From contig NZ_ARQI01000120.1 in assembly GCF_000384655.1 (NCBI RefSeq), forward strand, positions 1 through 64,000: 64,000 bases of DNA, written 5' to 3'. Position 1 is the first letter of the stretch, and each line of letters begins with the position of its first letter. This document shows positions 7,900-17,537 of the stretch, piece after piece. This DNA comes from Brachyspira innocens ATCC 29796. Lineage in GTDB: Bacteria; Spirochaetota; Brachyspiria; Brachyspirales; Brachyspiraceae. Under the pieces are notes generated by a model. The model did not search any database, was not told where the DNA came from, and saw nothing but the letters and a program-made list of their open reading frames with translations. The position numbers were made by a program, and so were the translations under genes.

Positions 7900-8111
7900 A
7901 TATAAAAAATGCAGTCTTTCACAAAGCGTATTCAAGCTTGTCGAAGATATAGGTTCTTTTGGTCATACCTACACTTACAGTGGACTTTGTCAAGTACTTC
8001 CTTCGTCGCAAAAGAACTGTTGCGTAAGCATGCAGAGCAGTGGACAAACCACCATAAACAATAAAATTAAAAGATTAGTAGTTGACAAACTTAAAAAATT
8101 TCAGTATATAA
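7900..8111 (+). repeat. Dispersed mosaic repeat, copy 4 (diverged)
   Basis: This copy has the same order and orientation as copy 1: the AAGCGTAT..CAAGCTTGTCGA block, the CTTTGTCAAG block, then the promoter edge. It has many substitutions and a longer middle. The promoter edge itself is nearly unchanged, so it is better conserved than the interior. Confidence 0.6.
8083..8111 (+). promoter_or_regulatory. Repeat-borne sigma-70 promoter upstream of pheA
   Basis: TTGACA (8083-8088), 17 bp and TATATA (8106-8111), continuing into AAAT. It faces pheA, 82 bp before its ATG, and no better promoter lies between. Confidence 0.65.
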
Positions 8112-8193
8112 AATAAATTTCTTTACAATTTACGCCTATTTAGTATAATCTTATTACTACAATAAGAAATATTTTATATTTAAGGATATTATT

Positions 8194-9318
8194 ATGTTAT
8201 CTGAAGAATTACAGGAATTAAGAAAAGAAATTGACAGAATTGATAAGCAAATAGTAAATTTGATAGATGAAAGAATGAAAGTTAGTCTTAAAGTAGGAGA
8301 GACAAAAAAGAAATATAATGCCCCTATATTTGACCCGAAAAGAGAAAAAGAAGTTATAGCAAAAAAAATAGAACTGCTTGAAAATAAAGATTTATCATCA
8401 TTAATAACAACTATGTATAATGATATAATGTACACATCAAAACAGCTTCAGAAACATTTAATTGATGAAGGTAGTGATAACAAAAAAGAAAATGGTAATA
8501 ATAAAGAAAAAATAAAATATGATAAGAGAGTAGTTTATCAGGGCAGAGAAGGCGGAAACGGACATGAGGCTGCTTTGAAATTTTTTGGTGAAAATGCATG
8601 TCTCATAAAAAAGGCATATTTTAATGATGTACTTGAAAGCATAAGAAGCGGTGAGAGTTATTACGGTGTTTTACCTTTAGAAAATTCTTCTACTGGTATG
8701 GTTAATGAGGTTTTGGATATACTTGCCGATTATAACTGCAAAATTGTTGGAGAGATATATTTACCTATAGAATACGGTCTTATGGCTAAAAAGGGGATCA
8801 GTATAAAAGATATTAAAAAGGTTATATCTCATCATCAGGCTTTGAAACAATGTTCTAATTTTATAAAAGAAAATAGTTTTGAAGAGATAACAGCATCAAA
8901 TACGGCAGAAGCTGCTTTTATAGTTTCTAATGGAGATGATAAAACCATTGCTTCTATTTCAAATAAAAATGCCTGTAAGATTTATGATTTAGATATGCTT
9001 GAAGAAAATATTGAAAATATAAAAGGAAACACTACACGCTTTATAATAGTAGCTAATTATGATAATGCTTTAAATAGCGGAAACAAAATGACTATGAGAT
9101 TTTTGCTTCCTCATGAAAACGGCAGTTTGGCTAATTCTCTTGATAAATTAAAAAGTTTTAATTTAACTTCTATAGTAAGCCGTCCTCATAGTGACAGAAA
9201 ATGGCAGTATTATTTTTATATTGATATGACAGGAGACTTTGATAAATATAAAGAAGAGTTTGAAGATTTTAAAAGAAGTGTAGAGAATTTGATAATATTG
9301 GGGCAGTATGATGAATAA
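8194..9318 (+). CDS. pheA: Bifunctional chorismate mutase / prephenate dehydratase
   Basis: PheA turns chorismate into prephenate and then phenylpyruvate for phenylalanine synthesis. Residues 1-90 are an AroQ-type chorismate mutase (LRKEIDRIDKQIVNLIDERM, then DPKREKEV). Residues from about 110 to 285 are the dehydratase, with the catalytic TRF motif in NTTRFIIV near 285. Residues from about 295 to 374 are an ACT domain with the SRP motif (SIVSRPHS) expected for phenylalanine feedback. The 374-residue length fits. A repeat-borne promoter lies upstream. Its end overlaps aroK by 11 bp, so the two aromatic-pathway genes are translationally coupled. Confidence 0.95.
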   Translation: MLSEELQELRKEIDRIDKQIVNLIDERMKVSLKVGETKKKYNAPIFDPKREKEVIAKKIELLENKDLSSLITTMYNDIMYTSKQLQKHLIDEGSDNKKENGNNKEKIKYDKRVVYQGREGGNGHEAALKFFGENACLIKKAYFNDVLESIRSGESYYGVLPLENSSTGMVNEVLDILADYNCKIVGEIYLPIEYGLMAKKGISIKDIKKVISHHQALKQCSNFIKENSFEEITASNTAEAAFIVSNGDDKTIASISNKNACKIYDLDMLEENIENIKGNTTRFIIVANYDNALNSGNKMTMRFLLPHENGSLANSLDKLKSFNLTSIVSRPHSDRKWQYYFYIDMTGDFDKYKEEFEDFKRSVENLIILGQYDE

Positions 9319-9847
9319 TAAAAATAATATAGACAATAAAGTAATATTTGTAATAGGACTCCCGGGCTCTGGAAAAAGTGCTCTATCAAAACTTCTAGCT
9401 GAAAAATTAAATTATACTCTTTATGATATGGATTCATTTATAGAAAAAAAAGAAGAGAAAACAATAACAGATATTTTTGCAGATAATGGAGAAGAATATT
9501 TCAGAAAAGTAGAAAGCGAAGTTTTAGAAGAACTTGCCCGCCTTAATAATGCTGTAATATCTACTGGAGGCGGTATAGTACTTGCAGAAAAAAATAGAAA
9601 TATTATGAAAGAAAAAGGAATTACCATTTTTATAGATAGAAATCCAGAAATTATACTTCAAAATATAGATCCTAGAGAGCGTCCTTTACTTGCGAAAGAT
9701 AAAAATAAATTATTAGAGCTTTCAAAACAGAGAGATAGTTTATATAGAGATAGTGCTGATATAATATTTACACATAACACTTGGGAAGATGACATCAATA
9801 AAACTTTTGAACAATTAAAATATGCTTTAAAAAGTTTTATTAATTAA
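9308..9847 (+). CDS. aroK: Shikimate kinase
   Basis: AroK phosphorylates shikimate with ATP in the chorismate pathway. The 179-residue length is normal. The Walker A GLPGSGKS is at 17-24, the shikimate-side DMDSFIE segment follows near 42, STGGGIV near 88 and the lid Arg in DPRERPLL near 120. The gene begins inside the end of pheA. Two consecutive ATG codons (9308, 9311) are both possible starts. Chorismate made through AroK feeds PheA, so the pair is a functional unit. aroB lies separately at 44449-45510. Confidence 0.95.
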   Translation: MMNNKNNIDNKVIFVIGLPGSGKSALSKLLAEKLNYTLYDMDSFIEKKEEKTITDIFADNGEEYFRKVESEVLEELARLNNAVISTGGGIVLAEKNRNIMKEKGITIFIDRNPEIILQNIDPRERPLLAKDKNKLLELSKQRDSLYRDSADIIFTHNTWEDDINKTFEQLKYALKSFIN

Positions 9848-9867
9848 TATAATGTTATAGTTAAATA

Positions 9868-9904
9868 AAAAAGCCACTGATAAAATAATCAGATGGCTTT
9901 TTTA
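9868..9904. terminator. Bidirectional terminator between aroK and glyQ
   Basis: GCCA-CTGAT pairs with ATCAG-ATGGC with a one-base bulge. An A run lies on the left and a T run on the right, so it can serve both converging genes. Confidence 0.75.
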
Positions 9905-9912
9905 ATTAAAAG

Positions 9913-10785
9913 TTACTTATTTTTTATTAGCGGATATCCCATTTTTTCTCTTGATTCTATATAAGCAGCAGAAACTTTTTTCATAAGCTCTCTAACTCTT
10001 GCAATATATCCAGCACGTTCAGTAACACTTATCGCATTTCTAGCATCAAGCATATTAAACACATGCGAACTTTTCATAACCATATCATAAGCAGGAAGTA
10101 CACAGCCATTAGCTAAACATCTGTCGCATTCTTCTTCATATTCTTTAAAATGTCTGAAATACATGTCAGTATCAGCTACTTCAAAGTTATATTTAGAAAA
10201 CTCTCTCTCTCCTTGCAAATGTACATCGCCGTATTTTATTCCATGACCCCATTCCAAATCATAAACATTATCAACATTTTGAAGATACATACATATTCTT
10301 TCAAGTCCGTAAGTAATTTCACCTGCTATAGGTTTTAAGTTTACACCTCCTACAGCTTGGAAATATGTAAACTGAGTAATTTCCATACCGTCAAGCCAAA
10401 CTTCCCAGCCAAGTCCCCAAGCTCCGAGTGTAGGTGATTCCCAGTCATCATGAACAAAACGTATATCATGATCTTTAAAACTTATTCCTAATGCTTCTAA
10501 ACTTTGTATATATAAATCCTGAAGATTTTCAGGAGATGGTTTCATTATAACTTGATATTGATAATAATGCTGAAGTCTGTTAGGGTTTTCTCCATATCTT
10601 CCGTCAGTTGGTCTTCTTGAAGGTTCTACATAGGCAACATTAAAAGGTTCGGGTCCTAATACTCTTAATGCAGTTGCTGGGTTAAAAGTACCTGCACCTA
10701 CTTCTAAGTCATAACCTTGCTGTATTATGCAGCCGTTTTCGCTCCAGAATTTGTTTAAAGTCATAATTAAATCTGTGAAAGTCAT
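9913..10785 (-). CDS. glyQ: Glycyl-tRNA synthetase alpha subunit
   Basis: GlyQ is the catalytic-core subunit of the tetrameric (alpha2-beta2) bacterial glycyl-tRNA synthetase. The 290-residue sequence is typical throughout: [26 protein letters not shown] at the N terminus, [20 protein letters not shown] in the class II core, and the [32 protein letters not shown] region. The beta subunit (glyS), usually next door, is not on either side here, since aroK and a lipoprotein gene flank it. No T-box leader is visible upstream. Confidence 0.97.
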   Translation of the reverse strand: MTFTDLIMTLNKFWSENGCIIQQGYDLEVGAGTFNPATALRVLGPEPFNVAYVEPSRRPTDGRYGENPNRLQHYYQYQVIMKPSPENLQDLYIQSLEALGISFKDHDIRFVHDDWESPTLGAWGLGWEVWLDGMEITQFTYFQAVGGVNLKPIAGEITYGLERICMYLQNVDNVYDLEWGHGIKYGDVHLQGEREFSKYNFEVADTDMYFRHFKEYEEECDRCLANGCVLPAYDMVMKSSHVFNMLDARNAISVTERAGYIARVRELMKKVSAAYIESREKMGYPLIKNK

Positions 10786-10886
10786 AATAAATCTCTCTCT
10801 ATTTTTAATATAAAAAATAATACAGTAATTATATAATAGTATTAATTAAAATGCTATAACTTTATTAAAAATATTTTGTATATAGC

Positions 10887-11426
10887 TTATTTTGATAAAA
10901 GTTCTTTCATCTCGTTATAAAGTCTTATAATATCATTTGCAGCACTTTCTTTTACTTTGAAATTTTTAAATCCGTCTGCAGTTTCTACGCGTATATCTGT
11001 AATTGTCTTCATTTCTGTTACTTTATTTTCTGCCTGTATGCTGTAGCTTCTATCAACATATGCTGTATCCATAAAATATATAGAAGTTCCGTATATTACT
11101 TCAGTATCTGTTTTAGGCATTAGAGATGTATAGTATAAATTTAAAAATGTACCGTCAGAAAATTTTAACACTACTTTACTTTTTTCTGTAATATTAAAAG
11201 AGCCGTCTGTAATATATTGAGCCTCTAGTATTATATTATCAGTACCGCTTATATTTTTTAATCTGAATTTTATAGTTGCAGACCAAAAAGTTATAGAAAT
11301 ATAATCAGTTTGATAGAATTTTTGCCCGTAAAAAGAGTCTTCTATAAGATTCACTTTAGCAGCACATGATGATAATGTTAGAATAAATATAAAAAGCAGT
11401 ATTATTTTTTTCAATATTTTCTCCAA
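10887..11426 (-). CDS. Lipoprotein of unknown function
   Basis: The 179-residue product has a Lys-rich N terminus, a hydrophobic core and the lipobox LSSC with C21 as the lipidated residue, so it should be membrane-anchored outside the cytoplasm. The mature part is predicted beta-rich (alternating segments such as ISITFWSATIKFRL and KVVLKFSDGTFLNLYY) and ends in a short helix. I recognise no family. It lies upstream of glyQ on the same strand with about 100 bp between, so it may or may not be co-transcribed. Confidence 0.75.
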   Translation of the reverse strand: MEKILKKIILLFIFILTLSSCAAKVNLIEDSFYGQKFYQTDYISITFWSATIKFRLKNISGTDNIILEAQYITDGSFNITEKSKVVLKFSDGTFLNLYYTSLMPKTDTEVIYGTSIYFMDTAYVDRSYSIQAENKVTEMKTITDIRVETADGFKNFKVKESAANDIIRLYNEMKELLSK

Positions 11427-11593
11427 ACAATTTTTATATATTATATAACCATATACTATTTTGTAAATAAAAATAATTTTTTACTATTTTTCTCTATAAC
11501 TATTTTTATAATAATAGTTATTATACAATTGCTATTTTAACAGTTTTATTATATACTTTTACATCAATATTTATATTGCAAGGGGTTAAATTA

Positions 11594-12643
11594 ATGGAGA
11601 ATCCTATAAAAAATATTACAGAAACAATCATAGGCGAATGCCGTAATTTTAAACATACATTAAAAGAAATATTATACGCAATAATTATTGTACTTCTTAT
11701 AAATACATTTTTAATACAGAATTATCAAATACCAACAGGCTCTATGATACCTATTATAATGCCCGGAGACAGACTCTTTGCAAACAGATTTGTTTATGGG
11801 GTTAAATTGCCTTTTACAGACGGGCTTTTAGGATACAGACTTCCAAAGATAAAATCACCTCAAAGAGGAGATTTAGTGGTATTCAGAGCTCCTCCTTCTG
11901 CTTCTTTTGGGTGCGAGTCTGCTATGCCTTATTATGAGCCTTCTCCATTGGTTCAATTTTTAAAACTTCCAGTTATGGTGTTTGCTCTCACACCTTTTAC
12001 TTGGGACCCTAGATTTTTGCTTGCAGACTATATAGGAGAAAAACTTACTGGAGGTACGCATTTAGCACCTGCAAATTTATTTTTGGGGCTTAAAACTGTA
12101 GATTTGGATCCTAGAAAAGAATTTGTTAAGCGTGTTATAGCTACTGCTGGAGAAACTGTTGAAATTAGAAATAAAAAAATTATTATTAATGGAAATGAAA
12201 TAGAAGATAAATGGGGATATTTTTTCTATGGAAATGACAGAGAATTTGTGCCTATTATAGATATTTACGGACCTATTTATGTGCCTAAAAAAGGTGATGT
12301 TATGATATTTAAAAAGATAGTTGATAAAACAGATTATTATAATGATTACAGTTCTTTTGAAGTTTATATAAATGATGAAATAGTAAGCGATGATATAAAA
12401 TTATGGTATTGGATGAATATATATGTTCCTAATGCCAAAGACAGACCAGATGAATATATATATAATGTTCCAGAGGATTATTTCTTTGTAATGGGAGATA
12501 ATAGGGATCAAAGCTGCGACAGCAGAATGTGGGGGCTTGTTCCATACAGACATATAAAAGGTCAGCCTATGATTGCTTGGATACAGTCTAAAAGACCTGA
12601 TGACGTAGAACAAGGCTTCTTTAAATACTTTATAATTAAATAA
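11594..12643 (+). CDS. lepB: Signal peptidase I
   Basis: LepB is the membrane-bound Ser/Lys protease that removes signal peptides of exported proteins. The 349-residue product has one transmembrane helix (about 24-41), then the nucleophile S50 in PTGSMIP and the general base K179 in KRVIA followed by TAGETVEI. GDNRDQSCDSRMWGLVP lies near the C terminus. A long insert between the Ser and Lys boxes makes it longer than many homologues. The start is the ATG at 11594, served by SD AAGGGG (11580-11585). An in-frame TTG at 11576 is upstream of that SD. The next gene follows after 9 bp. Confidence 0.95.
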   Translation: MENPIKNITETIIGECRNFKHTLKEILYAIIIVLLINTFLIQNYQIPTGSMIPIIMPGDRLFANRFVYGVKLPFTDGLLGYRLPKIKSPQRGDLVVFRAPPSASFGCESAMPYYEPSPLVQFLKLPVMVFALTPFTWDPRFLLADYIGEKLTGGTHLAPANLFLGLKTVDLDPRKEFVKRVIATAGETVEIRNKKIIINGNEIEDKWGYFFYGNDREFVPIIDIYGPIYVPKKGDVMIFKKIVDKTDYYNDYSSFEVYINDEIVSDDIKLWYWMNIYVPNAKDRPDEYIYNVPEDYFFVMGDNRDQSCDSRMWGLVPYRHIKGQPMIAWIQSKRPDDVEQGFFKYFIIK

Positions 12644-12652
12644 GAATAGCAT

Positions 12653-14287
12653 ATGTATGATCAAATTTCTCAAGATACTTTAAAAGAATTATGCAAAATT
12701 TGGAAAGCAAAAAATGCAGAGGATTTAGAAATAAAATCTTCTAATGTTTTTATTGTCTCTTTTAAATTTTATGCTTTATCTAAAGAAGCTAAAAATATTA
12801 TTCTTTATGTTTTGAAAAATGAAAGCAAAGAACTAAACTCTATAGATATAGCATATTCTCTTAAATATACTCAAAAACAAATACCTGCTTTCTTTAATTA
12901 TATAGATGAAATAAAAAAATCCGGACTTTTATATTTAAAAATAAAAAGAAGAAGATTAAACTCTCATGATGATACCTTATACTTTCTTCCTAATGTTAAA
13001 CCTATAATAGAAAGTATTATACTCAAAGAAAGTATTAAAATTACTAATTATATAGATTGTACATACACTGCTAATATATATAAAAAATATCTTCAGAAAA
13101 TAATTAATATATATGAAAATGGAAATATTATCGATTATAATAAATCAAAAATGAATGATGATGAATTATTTGCTTTGTGCAAAGCTAATATTGTATCAGT
13201 TTATTTTTTTGGTGATGAGCTTCAAACTTATATAGGTATAAATAATAATAATGTTTTGTCCAATTTGGAAAAGAGCCTTAAAGATAATATTGATAGTTCT
13301 ATATTTATATATAATCATTTTAATATATTAAATGATATTGATACATTTATATATGAATGCGATGTTCAGAAATTATGTATAGATGATATCAATATTAATT
13401 TTCTTACCAACAATATAGAGCCTTCTGTCATAATAAACATATGTTCAAAATTAGATTTGATAAAACTTGATAATAAAGGTTTTATATCATTGGAATATGA
13501 TAATATAAAAAATTATTTGTCAAATTCTATAGATGATAGAAAAGAACTTATATTAAAAACTATTTATAAAAATTATCATGATTATTATAAAAAAATATTA
13601 GATATATTGGAAGAAGGAAGTATTTCAAAATCTACACTGTACGTTAAATTAAAAGAACATAATATTTCGCTTTCTATGGAAATGTATAACAATATAATTT
13701 ATTCTATGTTTGTATTAGGTATTACTGAGGTTTCTTTTTATGAGAATGCTATTTTGGCTATTAGAAAACCTGTAATTGATGATAATAATAAAAAATGCTT
13801 TATAAATGGTAATTTTGAACTTACTTTAATTAATCATTATTTATTTTCTAACAACTTTATATATATGTGCAATTTATATTTTGAACTCGATAAGCAGGAG
13901 ACTGTTTACACATACACAATGACAGAAGAAAGTGTTTTAAAAGGGAAAACTATAATCAGTGATGAAGTATCAGAATATTCTTTTGATAAGTTTTTAGCCG
14001 TATTAAAAAATATACTCATTGATAGTAATGTAGAGATGCCTAAACATGTAGAAACAAGCATAAAAAGATGGTATGACAGAGGAATAATCTCTTATGTGTA
14101 TGATAATGTTACGCTTGTGATAATTAAAGATGCTAATAAACTTGAAGAGATTATCCATGAGGCAAAAAGAAAAGGTATTATTATAAAAAAAATAAGCGAT
14201 GAATATGCTATTGTGAAATCATCTTCTACTACTAAAAAAAATCTTACCAAGTTTTTAAGACAGAGAAAGATAATAGTAACATTCTAA
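12653..14287 (+). CDS. Unknown protein with XPB/Ssl2 N-terminal-like C-terminal region
   Basis: This 544-residue cytoplasmic protein has no signal peptide or membrane helix. The C-terminal 200 residues look like the helicase-associated domain at the N terminus of XPB/Ssl2 helicases: a YTYTMTEESVLKG segment, then a helical linker with SIKRWYDRG, then a small alpha/beta part (VTLVIIKDANKLEEIIHEAK to the end). No helicase motor motifs are present, so it is not a helicase itself. The N-terminal part is helical (about 45-110, winged-helix-like). It follows lepB by 9 bp and precedes queA by 24 bp, so it is probably co-transcribed with both. The domain match was made by eye and is moderate. Confidence 0.55.
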   Translation: MYDQISQDTLKELCKIWKAKNAEDLEIKSSNVFIVSFKFYALSKEAKNIILYVLKNESKELNSIDIAYSLKYTQKQIPAFFNYIDEIKKSGLLYLKIKRRRLNSHDDTLYFLPNVKPIIESIILKESIKITNYIDCTYTANIYKKYLQKIINIYENGNIIDYNKSKMNDDELFALCKANIVSVYFFGDELQTYIGINNNNVLSNLEKSLKDNIDSSIFIYNHFNILNDIDTFIYECDVQKLCIDDININFLTNNIEPSVIINICSKLDLIKLDNKGFISLEYDNIKNYLSNSIDDRKELILKTIYKNYHDYYKKILDILEEGSISKSTLYVKLKEHNISLSMEMYNNIIYSMFVLGITEVSFYENAILAIRKPVIDDNNKKCFINGNFELTLINHYLFSNNFIYMCNLYFELDKQETVYTYTMTEESVLKGKTIISDEVSEYSFDKFLAVLKNILIDSNVEMPKHVETSIKRWYDRGIISYVYDNVTLVIIKDANKLEEIIHEAKRKGIIIKKISDEYAIVKSSSTTKKNLTKFLRQRKIIVTF

Positions 14288-14311
14288 ATAAAAAATAAGT
14301 GATTAAAAATT

Positions 14312-15388
14312 ATGACAGACTATTTAAATAAAGAGACTTACAATTTTTATTTGCCAGAAAATTTAATAGCAACAGAGCCTAATTATGAAAGGGATCATTG
14401 CAGATTAATGACTTTAAATAAAAATACTGGAGAATTAGAACATAAAATATTTGCAGATATTATAAATTATTTAAATAAAGATGATGTATTAGTTTTAAAT
14501 GACAGCAAAGTAATACCTGCAAGAATATACGCAAAAAAATCTACAGGCGGAAATGCTGAAATACTTCTTCTTAATAAAGTTAACAATGATGAAAGCACTT
14601 GGGAATGTTTGATAAAGGGTAAAAATATTAAAGAGTCTGATACACTATATTTAGATTATGCTCATTTAGACAATGTAGGAAATATTGAGGCATTTATAGA
14701 AAAAGATAATATATCTACTAAATTAATAAAGTTTTCAAAACCATTAACAAATGATATTTTAGATACTATAGGAAAAATCCCTCTTCCTCCATATATAATT
14801 CAAAGCAGAAAAAGAAAAGGTGAAGAAGAGTACAACATCAATGATAAAGAGTTTTATCAAAATGTATATGCCAAAAATGAAGGAAGTATCGCTTCTCCTA
14901 CTTCTGGACTTCATTTTACTAATGAGCTTTTAGACAAAATAAAGTCTATTGGTGTTACAGTATGTTATGTTACTTTGCATGTTGGTTTTTCTACTTTTAA
15001 TCCTCTAAAAGAAGATGATTTACGTAATCATGTTATGCATGAAGAGAAGTTTATTATTCCAAAAGAAAGTTATGATATTATAATCAATGCTAAAAAAGAT
15101 GGTAGGAGAATAGTATCATGCGGCACTACAGTTTCAAGAGTATTAGAAAGTGAATATGATAATTATGATTTCAAAAGGCTTGAAGGCTCTACAAATATCT
15201 TTATTTATCCGCCTTATAAGTTTAAATGTGTTGACGCTCTTATAACCAATTTTCACACACCGCATTCAACTTTGCTTGCTATGGTTAGTGCTTTTGCTGG
15301 CTATGATAATATAATGAATGCTTATAAAACAGCCGTAGATAATAATTATAGATTTTTTTCATATGGCGATGCTATGTTTATATACTGA
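14312..15388 (+). CDS. queA: tRNA queuosine ribosyltransferase-isomerase
   Basis: QueA transfers and isomerises the ribosyl part of SAM onto preQ1 in tRNA to make epoxyqueuosine. The 358-residue length is typical. Family landmarks are all present: the N-terminal YLPENLIATEP, VLNDSKVIPARI near 65, EGSIASPTSGLHFT near 190, LHVGFSTFNP near 225, and TNFHTPHSTLLAMVSAFAG plus the terminal YRFFSYGDAM. The last codons and the stop (ATA TAC TGA) are supplied by the edge of repeat copy 5, so the repeat sits exactly at the gene's end. It uses SAM, linking it loosely to metK. Confidence 0.96.
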   Translation: MTDYLNKETYNFYLPENLIATEPNYERDHCRLMTLNKNTGELEHKIFADIINYLNKDDVLVLNDSKVIPARIYAKKSTGGNAEILLLNKVNNDESTWECLIKGKNIKESDTLYLDYAHLDNVGNIEAFIEKDNISTKLIKFSKPLTNDILDTIGKIPLPPYIIQSRKRKGEEEYNINDKEFYQNVYAKNEGSIASPTSGLHFTNELLDKIKSIGVTVCYVTLHVGFSTFNPLKEDDLRNHVMHEEKFIIPKESYDIIINAKKDGRRIVSCGTTVSRVLESEYDNYDFKRLEGSTNIFIYPPYKFKCVDALITNFHTPHSTLLAMVSAFAGYDNIMNAYKTAVDNNYRFFSYGDAMFIY

Positions 15389-15590
15389 AAATTTTTAAGT
15401 TTGTCAAAAATATCTTTTTAAATTTAAAATATTTGCAGGGCTTTGCCATTACTGAGTAACGCTGTGTGATACTTACCAGTTATTTTATGATGTCTGTCCG
15501 AACTGTATTTGATGAAGTCGCGGCAAAAAAGTTGATAATTCTGTATAAACTGCATTAGTTTACAAAATAAAATTGTTTAGGATATACTAA
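15379..15590. repeat. Dispersed mosaic repeat, copy 5
   Basis: The promoter edge (minus-strand TTGACA 15407-15402, 17 bp, TATATA 15384-15379) overlaps the last codons of queA and points back into it. The interior is strongly diverged but keeps GATGAAGTCGCGGCAAAAAAGTTGA-like fragments near 15510-15535. A second-type promoter-like module (TTTACA 15559-15564, TATACT 15583-15588) closes it on the right, in plus orientation. Confidence 0.55.
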
Positions 15591-15641
15591 ATTATAAAGT
15601 TATTAAACTTAATTATAATACAAATGTATGTAATATAAGTT

Positions 15642-16598
15642 TTAATATTTTACAATCTCTTTTATTATTCTATTGAAATTTTTATATTCTATTTTTTCTA
15701 TCTCTTCGTTATTAAATCCAGCTTCTTTTAATTTTATTATAATATCATATGATTTTGAAGCATTTTCTAATCCTTTTACAGAAGGCGGTGTAATTTCATC
15801 TTCAAAATATTCATTATAATCAAAACCAAGCCCTATATGATCTATTCCTATTTTGTCTGCTATGTATTTTATATGATCTAAAGCCCTTTCAATAGTTTGT
15901 TTATCTTTATTTTCGTCTATAAATCCCTTATAAGAATTAAGCCCCACAACACCTTTAGTATCTCTTATAGCTTTTAATTGTTCATCTGTAAGATTTCTTA
16001 AGCTTTTGCATAATACTCTTGAATTTGAATGCGAAGCTATAATCGGAGCTGAAGTTATATCTATTACATCAAAGAAGGATTTATCATTAAGATGTGATAC
16101 ATCAACTATCATTCCTTTGTCCTGCATTTTTCTTACAGCCTTTTTACCTAAATCGGTTAGTCCTTTGTTAGGATCTCCTCTTACACCTGATGCAAGTTTA
16201 TTTTCTTCATTCCAAGTAAGAGAAGCATGTCTTGCCCCATATTCATAATATTCATCTATCAAATCAATATTATCATCTATAGATATAAGTCCTTCAAATC
16301 CTATAAAGATATATATTTTATTTTCTTTTTGTGCTTTTATAATATCATCATAGTTTTTTGCTATAAGTATTATATCTTTAATATATTCCAGTTCTTTTTT
16401 TATGCATTCTTGTATTTCTCTAACTCTTTCTAAAGCCCTATGATAGTTTTTAGGTTCTGTCCATATAACAAATATAGAGCCGCCTATTTTTCCTTTTACT
16501 AGATTATCATAATGGTATTTTTTTATTATATTATTTTCGCCTTTAAGAGTTTTTACAGCAACGTCAGTCCATATATCAGAATGGGCATCAAATATCAT
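15642..16598 (-). CDS. Membrane dipeptidase family (peptidase M19) metallohydrolase
   Basis: The 318-residue enzyme belongs to the renal-dipeptidase family of zinc hydrolases that cleave dipeptides. Zinc ligands are visible: H6 and D8 in FDAHSDIW, a Glu in GFEGLISI near 112, and a His in IASHSNSR near 200. VDVSHLND and HIGLGFDYNEYF complete the pattern. It has no signal peptide, so this copy should act in the cytoplasm. The gene is monocistronic or the distal member after the ECF S-component gene, 187 bp upstream on the same strand. Confidence 0.9.
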   Translation of the reverse strand: MIFDAHSDIWTDVAVKTLKGENNIIKKYHYDNLVKGKIGGSIFVIWTEPKNYHRALERVREIQECIKKELEYIKDIILIAKNYDDIIKAQKENKIYIFIGFEGLISIDDNIDLIDEYYEYGARHASLTWNEENKLASGVRGDPNKGLTDLGKKAVRKMQDKGMIVDVSHLNDKSFFDVIDITSAPIIASHSNSRVLCKSLRNLTDEQLKAIRDTKGVVGLNSYKGFIDENKDKQTIERALDHIKYIADKIGIDHIGLGFDYNEYFEDEITPPSVKGLENASKSYDIIIKLKEAGFNNEEIEKIEYKNFNRIIKEIVKY

Positions 16599-16785
16599 AT
16601 TTATTTTCCTATTTTTATTATTTGAATTATCGTTATTTAATTTTATATATTTCTGAAATCATATTATTTTTTATCATTATATATAATAATACATGATAAT
16701 ACTTTATCAAATATATTGCAATAAGTCTTTCTATACAAATAAAATATAAAAAACAAAATTTATTTTCAATAACTTTTTATTAATT

Positions 16786-17346
16786 CTATTTATTAATTCT
16801 AAAAAAATAAATCTTTTTTATGGCTATTGTAACCAATAAACTTGATACTATTTTATCTATCAGAGTAGCTGATAATGTTCCTATAGTTGTTGATACTGCA
16901 AGACTTTTCCCGCTATTAATTAATGCTTTAATATAAGCATCTACTGTACCAGTACTTACTCCATTAGCAAGCACTATAGAAATAGGAGAAGATATTACTC
17001 CAGAAACTATTCCTATAACAATACCGCTTATAAAAGATACTGAAATTTTTGTAAAATCATACTTTTTAGCTATTAATCCAGCCATTAATCCTATTAGAAC
17101 ATTTACAATTGCAAAATGCAGATTTATATAATCTATAGTTATGGATGTAATTATATTTGTAATTATACCGACAAAAGCACCGTATATAGGACCTAATATT
17201 ACAGCTGTTAATATTGTGCCTATAGAATCCATAAAAAGAAAAGGAATTTTTAATAATAATACTAAAAATGTCAAAGCAAAATTGGCTGCTATTCCAATAA
17301 ACATTATTAATATATTGTATTTTAATCTGCTTACCATCTTATTCAA
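16786..17346 (-). CDS. ECF transporter S component-like membrane protein
   Basis: This is a 186-residue protein made of five to six hydrophobic helices. It has the ECF S-component look: FLFMDSIGTILTAVILGPIYGAFVGIITN, where small residues and Gly/Pro mark the interface helices, and a short cytoplasmic C terminus. S components bind a vitamin or other small ligand and hand it to a shared EcfAAT energising module, none of which is nearby. The ligand cannot be read from the sequence. It could also be a general small permease. Confidence 0.65.
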   Translation of the reverse strand: MNKMVSRLKYNILIMFIGIAANFALTFLVLLLKIPFLFMDSIGTILTAVILGPIYGAFVGIITNIITSITIDYINLHFAIVNVLIGLMAGLIAKKYDFTKISVSFISGIVIGIVSGVISSPISIVLANGVSTGTVDAYIKALINSGKSLAVSTTIGTLSATLIDKIVSSLLVTIAIKKIYFFRINK

Positions 17347-17471
17347 ATCCCGTCATAAAATTATATTTTTTTATTCTAAAATACTATATAAGATATTGTC
17401 TGCTATAATAACCTAAAACAAATTTATTTTCAATATGATAAATGGTATTATTTTATTTATGATATTTTTTA

Positions 17472-17505
17472 TAAAAAACCCTAGTAAATTTTAAACTTAC
17501 TAGGG
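17472..17505 (-). terminator. Terminator after nox
   Basis: A perfect 9-bp stem (CCCTAGTAA, 17479-17487, with TTACTAGGG, 17497-17505). On the minus strand a T run follows, placing it at the 3' end of nox. Confidence 0.85.
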
Positions 17506-17537
17506 CTATATTATTAATATAAAATATTGTTTTTTAA

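Noticed and set aside
10786-10886. T-box leader for glyQ
   Set aside because: The region is about 100 bp of A/T sequence with no T-box core or antiterminator stem.
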